Source of the DNA: Juglans regia
Lineage: Eukaryota > Streptophyta > Magnoliopsida > Fagales > Juglandaceae
Length of the DNA: 64,000 nucleotides
Direction: 5' to 3'
NCBI RefSeq assembly: GCF_001411555.2
Contig: NC_049902.1
Coordinates: 10,175,985 to 10,239,984, forward strand
How positions within the stretch are numbered: position 1 is the first letter of the stretch; each line of letters opens with the position of its first letter. The notes below the pieces were generated by a model. It was given only the letters and a program-made list of their open reading frames with translations, did no database searches and had not been told where the DNA came from. The position numbers and the translations under genes were made by a program. Below are positions 56,865 to 64,000 of the stretch, in pieces.

Positions 56865-57730
56865 TTGACATACTCTAATTATTTTAATCACCTCATGTTT
56901 CTATTCATTAATGATTTTTCTTGGTTATATTGTACGCACGTAGGTGTTATGTACGGACTTGGGGTAGCATTGTACGTCCTAAGTAAGAATTTATCTACTC
57001 CCTCCTTCGATTATTTTAATATTTTCACATTCATAATCAAAGGGGTGATCCTGAAGAATAATCATAGTGTTCAACCGGCCTAAAGAATAATTGAATTGAA
57101 TGTTGTGATATTGGAAGTCATTGATAAATGCTATAATTTTAGTTTCTAGGGAAAGAATTAATATATAATACAAGAGCGAGCAAATACGAATGTCATTATT
57201 GTGATAATAGAAGATCAGGGCCGGGAGAGATTCCTTTGTCATGATCATATGAAAGTTAATTAATCCCTACTCAAACTAATTAGATCGATTCAAGCTTGTC
57301 CCTATTTATAGAGAACTCTAGAGATCATGCAAATTAAAAAACCATACAATACTATTAATGAGCATACAATATCCTTAATTAGGAACATTAAAAGTTTTCT
57401 TTTTTTACTTTTCATAATTACATTAAAAGTTTACTTTTTTTACAGTACTATAACTATATTTTCAATTAAGAAAATGCAGAGTTTTAGATAATTCTAAGTT
57501 CCTTAACCGTATTCTTTTGTTGTCAAAGCACGAGGAAAGTTACCTGACGCCCTATTTGCAGCAGTACATTACCACCATGATTGGACATCGCAAGGTGAGT
57601 TCAACTTTCAGAAAAGTTGTTTGCAATATCAAAGGGCAGAATTGCACAATGACATACTTCAAACACTCATTTTCAAGCCTTGATCAAGTCGAAAATGTTG
57701 AAAGTCTCAATATTATTGTAGGCTAACATG
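56865..57730. other. Intron 1 of the broken kinase; possible foreign exon
   Basis: Mostly AT-rich. At 57517-57594 an open stretch KHEESYLTPYLQQYITTMIG is followed by HRK and the donor-like gtgagt, with a t-rich run just upstream. It looks like a single exon from another gene, but I do not recognise the protein and the acceptor is weak. Confidence 0.3.
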
Positions 57731-58075
57731 ATTTTTTCTATATGTTGAAATTTCATCAAATATCCATGCTTTGCTTCACATGACTCAAGTGTTGAGGGTA
57801 GGATTTGAATAATTTGGATAGGGTTAGATTTTATAGTAGTCTTGTAGATATCTATAGGTCTGGGAATATTTAATTAAATATTTCAAGTGTTGGACTATCT
57901 ATTGAGGGTGAGTGCTAAGATATAAAATAAATAATAAAATCTACCTATTTTTATCAGTTTAAGTTTTTTAAACAAATGACGATTTCACATATAGCAAGGG
58001 ATTTAGACATAAAAGTCAGGAGGTTTATATAAATTATTGTTGTACGTACTCTGAAAACTATTTAAGTCACCTTGT

Positions 58076-58185
58076 TGATTCATTATTATGTTTTTATATA
58101 TATTTCTTGTAGTTGCTGCACCCGTAAAGTTGATTCATTATTATGTTTTTATATATATTTCTTGTAGCTGCTGCACCCATAAAGT
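58076..58185 (+). repeat. 55-bp tandem duplication carrying a 3' splice site
   Basis: tgattcattattatgttttt...tgtag(t/c)tgctgcaccc.taaagt occurs at 58076 and 58131. The second copy supplies the acceptor of the 42-nt exon. The first contains an equivalent acceptor (tttcttgtag) that leads into no donor within its own unit. Confidence 0.9.
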
Positions 58186-60001
58186 GGATTCTACTGGTTT
58201 GCTATCTGGGTAAGAAACTATCAAGATCTCGATCCCCTTTGGCTTTGATCTTCTTCATTTTTTTTCCTGGTTTTAGTATATTGTTATTTAGACTGTAAAG
58301 CATGAATACTTGTTCTTAATTACTAGGTTGTATCTCCAAAGACTAATAACTGAGCTATAACCTATTAGTTTTCTTTTAGTATAGCTTGGTGAGCTTTCTC
58401 CATATTATATATATAGGACTATACCTAATAGCAAAAAATATTTTAGAAGATATTTTAGACAGTGGACCATGAAAAAATAAGATTATTTTAATGACATTTA
58501 ATTGAATATGATTAAAATAAAAAAATAAGCCTTGTTTAATTACTAGCCTGAATTTAGAAAGACAAGTACTCTGAGTTGTAAATGTATCAAGGGAAAAAAC
58601 AGAGGAACTTTTATAATAGTGCATGAACAATCTATTTGTTTTGAGAAATAACTATTATTTATAAATCAATATTATATTTTGAACTCTATTTTTATTTTCT
58701 TTCTAAAATAAAAAGAGTTCAAATATAAAATAGGAAATACAAAAAAATCAAATCAAATAAAGATGTAAAAAAAAAAATTGATAGTTAGTCTATCTATTAT
58801 GGAAGAGGAGATTATTTGAAAAATGTAACCGATTCTTTCGTGTGGTGTTGTTTCTCCATAGGGCTATACCTTGGAGCAAAACTGGTAATAGGGACTCCAA
58901 TTGTGGTTGCATTCTTGATCTATAAATGGCGAAGGAGGCATTTGTCAATGTATGATGCTATTGAAGACTTTCTACAAAGTCACAACAATCTCGCGCCGAT
59001 AAGATATTCATACCCACAAATTAGGAAGATGAGCAAGAATTTCAAGGACAAACTAGGTGAAGGAGGTTATGGAACTGTATTTAAAGGAACACTTCGAAGT
59101 GGCCGACTTGTGGCAATAAAGATATTAACTAAGAGCAAAGCTAATGGGCAAAGACTTTATCAATGAGGTTGCAACCATTGGAAGAATTCATCATGTTAAT
59201 GTAGTGCAACTCATTGGTTTTTGTGTTGAAGGATCAAAGCGTGCTCTTGTATATGAGTTCATGTCTAAAGGGTCTCTGAATGACCATATTTTTATGAAAG
59301 AAGGAAGTATCCTCATAAGCTACAAGAAAATGCATGAAATTGCTCTAGGGGTGGCTCGTGGGATCGAATACCTACATCGAGGTTGTGACATACGGATTTT
59401 GCATTTTGATATAAAGCCTCACAACATTCTTCTTGACGAGAATCTTCATCCCAAGCTTTCTGACTTTGGTTTAGCAAAATCATATCCAATAGATGATAGC
59501 ATTGTTTCTTTGACTGCTGCAAGAGGAACGTTTGGATACATGGCTCCCGAGTTTTTCTATAAAAATATTGGAGGCATCTCATACAAAGCTGATGTCTATA
59601 GTTTTGGAATGTTATTGATGGAAATGGCAGGTAGAAGAAAGAATTTGAATGCATATGCAGAACATTCGAGCCAAATCTACTTTCCCACATGGGTCTACGA
59701 CCAATTGCATGATGGAAATGATATAGAAATGGAGGAATATGCCACAAAGGAGGAAGAGGAAATCGGCAAGTTGATGATCATAGTTGCTTTATGGTGTATA
59801 CAGATGAAGCCTAGTGATCGTCCTTCAATGAACAAAGTGGTAGAAATGCTTGAAGGGGAAGTTGGATCCTTGCAACTACCTCCTAAGCCTTTATTTTCAT
59901 TACCAGAGCAACAAATTGAGCATAACGTGGAGATTCCAAATCAAGATTGCTTATCAACGCATTCAAATGAATCAAGTCAGTCCAGTAGTACTCAATTGTA
60001 G

Positions 60002-60880
60002 AATCCCTCAATCAAGAACATAATTCTATCATCCCTAGTCAAGGAAGCTGGCAGGTCTTCTCATCTTTGATATAAACTCAAATTAGATGTTTCATATTTC
60101 TATGTAATAATAATGAATGTTGGTGTGGTATTTGATAACTCTGCTTATTCCTATAGTAGTTTTCTTATTTATTCTCTTTACTCATATATGCTTTGAATTA
60201 TGAAATGAATGTTAGTAGAAAAATGTTTTCAGGTAGTAATATTCAAACGATTCAGTCATCTTTTGTTAATTTATTGAATATGGAGATAATCTTGGTCCTA
60301 GTTCACAAATTTGTTATGATGCTTTCATATATATCTTCGCCTAAAACTAGCTAAATTTAATTATATTATCATATATATTTTTATTATATTGGTTCTCAAA
60401 TTATAAAATATTTTAACCTTAAATGAGAAGACATTTGAGGGAACTCAAACTCACATTCATTTTCGAATTGCCTCGAATAACAGTATGAACAATTTACACC
60501 TCAAACTATATCAATTTCTTTGATTGCATTCCACTGTCCAATTAATAAGTTCATTCTCAAAAAGCTTTGCTCTAAATGTTACAGTTACTCTCATACTAAG
60601 GTTGTCAGCTTTCAATATGATCCGCTAATCCAAAATGTAAAATATATGATTAAGATTGAGTATAAACAGGTTCGGATCCATTTGGATCGATTCTAACTTC
60701 ACCTTATTAACAATTGAGTTGTGTTGGATTAACTTGCGGGTTCACAGATTTATTTGAGTAATTCGAGTTCCAAAAAATAAAAAATATTTGTTTTTTCGTC
60801 ATTTGCTCCTTAAGTATCCTGGTTGATCCACCAAAATTTTATAGAATTGTGTTTTATACAGAAAAACATGGTAGGGATGC
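60002..60880. other. 3' flank of the broken kinase gene
   Basis: aataataatgaatg at about 60105 could be a poly(A) region. Beyond 60240 it is AT-rich intergenic DNA with no coding signal. Confidence 0.4.
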
Positions 60881-60884
60881 TTCC

Positions 60885-61480
60885 CGTACCTTCCCGATCG
60901 GGGGTGCCCCCTTTCCCGCGCCCTGCCCCTGACATGGGTGGAGAGCGGGACTTCCCCCCGGGATTCGGCTCCGCACCCAATGGTGGGGCCCTCCATTCGG
61001 GTGCCGAGGGGCGAATTGGCCATGCAATCCATTTGTCCCCCGCTGTCCACCGCCCACCCATGGCGAAAAACAACCAAAAAAAGCAAAAACATACAAAACA
61101 ACCAACAAACAATATCAAGTCTATAGATTCATCTCTAAAATCCACAAATCTTTCATCCAACCACAAATCTAAAAAATTACAAAATACAAACGACACAGCA
61201 CAAGCTAAAAATAAAAAAATTAAATCACCACCACGACATGATCATGGGTCTGAGCAAAGGAACTGTGCCATGAATAGCCGTGGGTTTGCGAACAAACCCA
61301 TGGCCATGCTTTAAGAACAAGAAGTCAATAAGAAAAATAAAAAACTAAAAATAAGAAAAGGAGGAGGACGGCGGGGTTGCCCGAGCCACCTAGGAGGGAC
61401 CGGGGCGGTGGACAGTGGAGTGGCAAGGGCCGGTGCCTTGCCTCCAGCCCTAAAACATGGCACTCATTGAAAGTTTTTTC
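60885..61480. other. GC-rich island, probably transposon-derived
   Basis: ggtgccccctttcccgcgcc...gggtgccgaggggcgaattg with long overlapping frames on both strands. That is an effect of base composition, as no frame shows a domain. Comparable islands lie at 25060-25230 and 42055-42190. A second GC-rich patch (61370-61450) has cgagccacctaggagggacc. Confidence 0.45.
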
Positions 61481-61639
61481 TTCAAATTTTCTTATAAATC
61501 CTTCGTATTGTTATCTAATACTAACAAATAGCATGAATCATAATGACTCGACAAAGCCCAACCTGATTAATAGCCCCACTAATACCTCTAAATTTGATTC
61601 GACACAGCCCAGCTTGATAGATTTCCTCATGATTCAAAT

Positions 61640-61815
61640 TAGGATACGTTTAGATATTGAATTTAGTTTAGATATTGAATTGAGATGATAAAATATTATT
61701 AAAAAATTATTTTTTATTATTATTATTTTAAAATTTTAAAAAATTAAATTATTTATTATATTTAGTATTAAAATTTAAAAAAATTATAATAATAAATTAA
61801 AATGAATTGAGATGA
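61640..61815. mobile_element. Tourist-like MITE relic
   Basis: ggatacgtttagatattgaa, gataaaatattattaaaaaa and aaattaaaatgaattgagat. The ttagatattgaattgaga part is duplicated (about 61650 and 61668). It ends against the hAT element that follows. Confidence 0.5.
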
Positions 61816-61845
61816 AGTTGCCTCCAAGTCAAGCTTTATTAGAAG

Positions 61846-62977
61846 TAGGCTTGCACAATTGGCCCGCCCAAGCACTTTTGGGCCCGACCCGACTTGGCCG
61901 ACAGCCCATAACCAAAGAAAATAAGGCGACCCGACCCGAATGGGAACTAAATCGACCCGACCTGAATACCCATTCGGCTCGGCTGGAAAGTTGTCGGCCC
62001 GCAACCCCTCTCTCACAATCTCTAGACCTTTCCTGAAGAAATACTTTCACGTTCTTGAGCCGCTCGCTCTATCACGTTCATTGTTTCCAAATTGCCGGTG
62101 AAACTCTATGGAACTCAAAGCTCCTAGGCTTCCACCATCACCATGTGTGACTGTCTTCCCTCAAGCCCACTACCCTTTTCTCTCACCAAATATCGAAAAG
62201 CCGAGCTCACTACATCTGCCTGGAGACCATAGCACAAACCGATTAGGTACATCCATGCTCGAAAGTCCCCGAGGCTAGCCATATCCTGTTGTGGAAATCC
62301 TAGCAAGGTGTTTGAATCCAAGGATTACGAGTCGTATGACAAAATGGGGTTTAAGGAGAAAGGAGGAAATAACTCCGGTAGCGGTGAGCTGCTTCGCCGA
62401 CTTTCGATTTCCTTGAATTGAAGGGTGCGAAGAGGAATACGAGGAGTGAGGAAAGGGTGGAAGAAAGGGACTTGCTTGAAGTTGGTGAGCAGATCAATGG
62501 AAGGGTGGCACTGAGGAAAGGTAAACAAATGGTGCGGAGGTCCAATATGGTGGCAAACCAAGTGATCAGCATTCGAAGCGCTCTTAGCTTGGGCTTCGTC
62601 TCGGAGCTTTGGGTGGACATCACATCTGTAAGCGATGATAGAGTGCATAATAACAATTTAAGGCTTAAGTTGTATATTTGTGCTAGTACTTTGCTAATCG
62701 TTGCTGAGATATTTTTATTTTCAGTGGGTGGTTTTATTTGTACAAGTGAGGCCAAATTTTCTTTTTGGGGAATTTGAAAGCAATGGAAGAAATTGAAATG
62801 GAGGATCGAAGATGGTTCCGGGTTTTTTGTGTGGAGAAAGATGAGAGATCGGGGGCTACGGTTTCGCCCGCTGAGTAGATCAGATCAGCCCGCATCTCCT
62901 TTCAACCCGACTTTATAGGGTGAATGGGTCTGGTATTTCGGACAGATTGGGCCAACAAATTATGTTGCACAGGCCTA
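61846..62977. mobile_element. Non-autonomous hAT with possible captured gene sequence
   Basis: Ends taggcttgcacaattggccc and the complement of gggccaacaaattatgttgc...aggccta are inverted. Flanks attagaag (61838-61845) and actagaag (62978-62985) form an 8-bp duplication with one mismatch. Terminal regions are rich in gacccgacccgaa. The centre (62100-62800) is of normal GC and carries long frames on both strands, for example RSNMVANQVISIRSALSLGF on plus (62418-62777), ending in a hydrophobic segment (LLIVAEIFLFSVGGFIC). No transposase is visible and the protein is not recognised. Confidence 0.75.
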
Positions 62978-63020
62978 ACTAGAAGAGATGAACGTTTTCT
63001 ATTTCATGCAATTAATTGTA

Positions 63021-63192
63021 GAGAAATGATACTTGCAGTCGTGAGTGTGCAAACGCCGGCAGTCGTTTTGAAAAAAGTAAATAAATATAGGATCCACATG
63101 AAAAGAAATTAATTTTTTAATCGTAGATTCCACTCTTTTTCAAAACGACTGCACGGCGTTTGCGCATTCCACGACTGTATGTAGCATTACTC
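63021..63192. mobile_element. Mutator-type MITE with long inverted repeats
   Basis: gagaaatgatacttgcagtc, gtgagtgtgcaaacgccgg and cagtcgttttgaaaaa reappear inverted as tttttcaaaacgactg, cggcgtttgcgcattccacg and gactgtatgtagcattactc. Flanks ttaattgta (63012-63020) and ttaattata (63193-63201) give a 9-bp duplication with one mismatch. The whole 172-bp unit could fold into a hairpin. Confidence 0.85.
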
Positions 63193-64000
63193 TTAATTAT
63201 ATTAGGCTCAATATTGCAGAACATAGATTATCTGAGATCCTTTTAGAAATTAAAGTTTCTTGTTAAAATATATAATAGGGACCACAACAAGGACAAAGGC
63301 AGTCTAACCAACTCCAAGTCTATGCACTCGTGAAGATGAAGGCAGGAGAAGATGGAGTTCGGGATAGGTATCTAACCACTAATTCTAACCAATATAACCT
63401 GGAAATTGTCTGACTTGGGTATTATAATAAATTTCATCGTGTATATATATAGGGGTGAAAATAAAACTGGAAAACCAGTTGAACTGGATTGGACCAAACC
63501 AAACTGGTAGATTCGGTCCTGTTTGTAAGCAGTTCAGTGAGGTACCAATTCTTAACAATTGAAATTGGTCCTAAATCGGTGCGGTATTAATTTTTATTTT
63601 AAAAATCTGTTTAAATCGAATCGGACCGATATATATTTATAATTTTTTATATTATATATATTATATATTAAATTGATAATTAATATAACATAAAATTAAT
63701 CTTATAACTTTTAAAAAAAACATTTGATATAACATATAAGTTTTAGTCTTAAACATAAACATTAATATTAAGTTATTAATATAAACTTACTTTTGATATT
63801 ATATATATATATATATATATCAAAGATAAATACATTTTTGGTATTTTTGTAAATATACTTTTACACATTTAATCATATATACTCATATAAAAAGTCTAGA
63901 ACTTATATAAAATATAATTAAATTCACTATTATACTAGTATATGTTAATTATTATAAAATAATGTACTTATACTATAATATAAATATACTAATAGTTTAG
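63193..64000. other. Right margin, AT-rich with a transposon-like start
   Basis: From 63453 the sequence ataggggtgaaaataaaact and the following ggttcggtcc-type words (aaccaaactggtagattcgg) resemble the ends seen at 26050, 43065 and 46210 (accggttacacccctag, opposite strand). It then becomes pure a/t DNA with a (ta)n run at 63803-63821, and leaves the window. Confidence 0.4.

Larger units (their letters stand above)
54878..60001 (+). pseudogene. LRK10-like receptor kinase, broken, three exons
   Basis: Inferred exons 54878-56339, 58168-58209 (42 nt, AAAPIKWILLVCYL) and 58862-60001 join in phase, with GT-AG borders. ATGs at 54878, 54896 and 54911 all precede the signal peptide (SFPAVLTTLFVLLLF). 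The GUB_WAK_bind ectodomain (CGSIQNISYPFRL, CGDQRYKLSCENN) is followed by a 639-bp in-frame duplication with a taa stop at 55718-55720. The membrane part is [20 protein letters not shown]. Kinase motifs are [38 protein letters not shown] and GYMAPEF. An extra a at about 59150 (ggcaaagac) shifts the frame after KANG; the paralogue at 4390 has none. Both lesions could be sequencing errors, but the duplication is not easily one. All kinase motifs are otherwise kept, so the breakage is recent. Confidence 0.88.

Noticed and set aside
59313..59747. 144-codon minus-strand frame
   Set aside because: It is the antisense shadow of the kinase exon, with no motif of its own.
60817..60831. atcctggttgatcca resembles the first bases of 18S rRNA
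   Set aside because: The match stops after about 12 bases and the following sequence is unrelated; no other rRNA sequence is nearby.
60799..61314. Long overlapping frames on both strands of the GC-rich island
   Set aside because: Six frames are open mainly because GC-rich DNA has few stops; no domain, no consistent frame.
1..64000. tRNA genes, organellar insertions, origins, riboswitches
   Set aside because: No cloverleaf, chloroplast or mitochondrial gene wording, or other support was seen on either strand; the only tRNA-like signals are retrotransposon primer-binding sites.

Overview
This is nuclear DNA of a flowering plant, most likely a woody eudicot. The evidence is AT-rich intergenic DNA, nested LTR retrotransposons, hAT, Mutator-type and Tourist-type elements, GT-AG introns, and plant-only gene families (LRK10L receptor kinases with GUB_WAK_bind ectodomains, and a CRLK-type kinase relic). 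The abundant short elements built on 'gtttggat...gagatgagatgag' remind me of Fagales/Juglandaceae, but that is only an impression.

One gene looks intact: a 617-residue LRK10-like receptor kinase on the minus strand (36463..39702, three exons including a 30-nt micro-exon). A second LRK10L gene on the plus strand (54878..60001) is broken three ways: an in-frame 639-bp duplication of its ectodomain, a stop codon at the duplication junction, and a one-base frameshift in the kinase. A third copy survives only as a decayed kinase (4308..5128). Small ectodomain scraps recur at 24.8, 29.1, 50.0 and 53.2 kb, and tiny signal-peptide scraps at 27.7 and 52.7 kb. Together they mark an old LRK10L cluster that expanded by segmental duplication and decayed.

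Layout. 0-2.1 kb: pieces of four unrelated host genes (GOST-type seven-TM protein, PFP beta, RRM protein, CRLK kinase), all on the minus strand. 2.8-3.6 kb: LTR-retrotransposon scrap. 4.3-5.1 kb: LRK10L kinase pseudogene. 5241-21460: complete but dead Ty3/gypsy element of Tat type (minus strand, 447-bp LTRs, target duplication gtaac, antisense extra ORF). Its left LTR is split by a 7.6-kb hAT element, and its pol region carries a 310-bp hAT MITE. 22.6-24.7 kb: hAT MITE, Copia fragment and Tourist-like relic. 24.8-29.7, 42.0-50.5 and 52.2-53.8 kb: diverged copies of a composite repeat block. 29692-35599: Copia element split by a 3750-bp solo LTR. 36.5-39.7 kb: the intact kinase gene. 51.3 kb: an orphan NADP-isocitrate dehydrogenase exon with its splice sites. 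54.9-60.0 kb: the broken kinase gene. 60-64 kb: transposon-rich, including a 1.1-kb hAT with possible captured sequence and a Mutator-type MITE.

I found no CRISPR array, operon, tRNA or rRNA gene, and no new multi-gene system. The most interesting material is the order and mechanism of the insertions and captures, and the way the two LRK10L genes have diverged.
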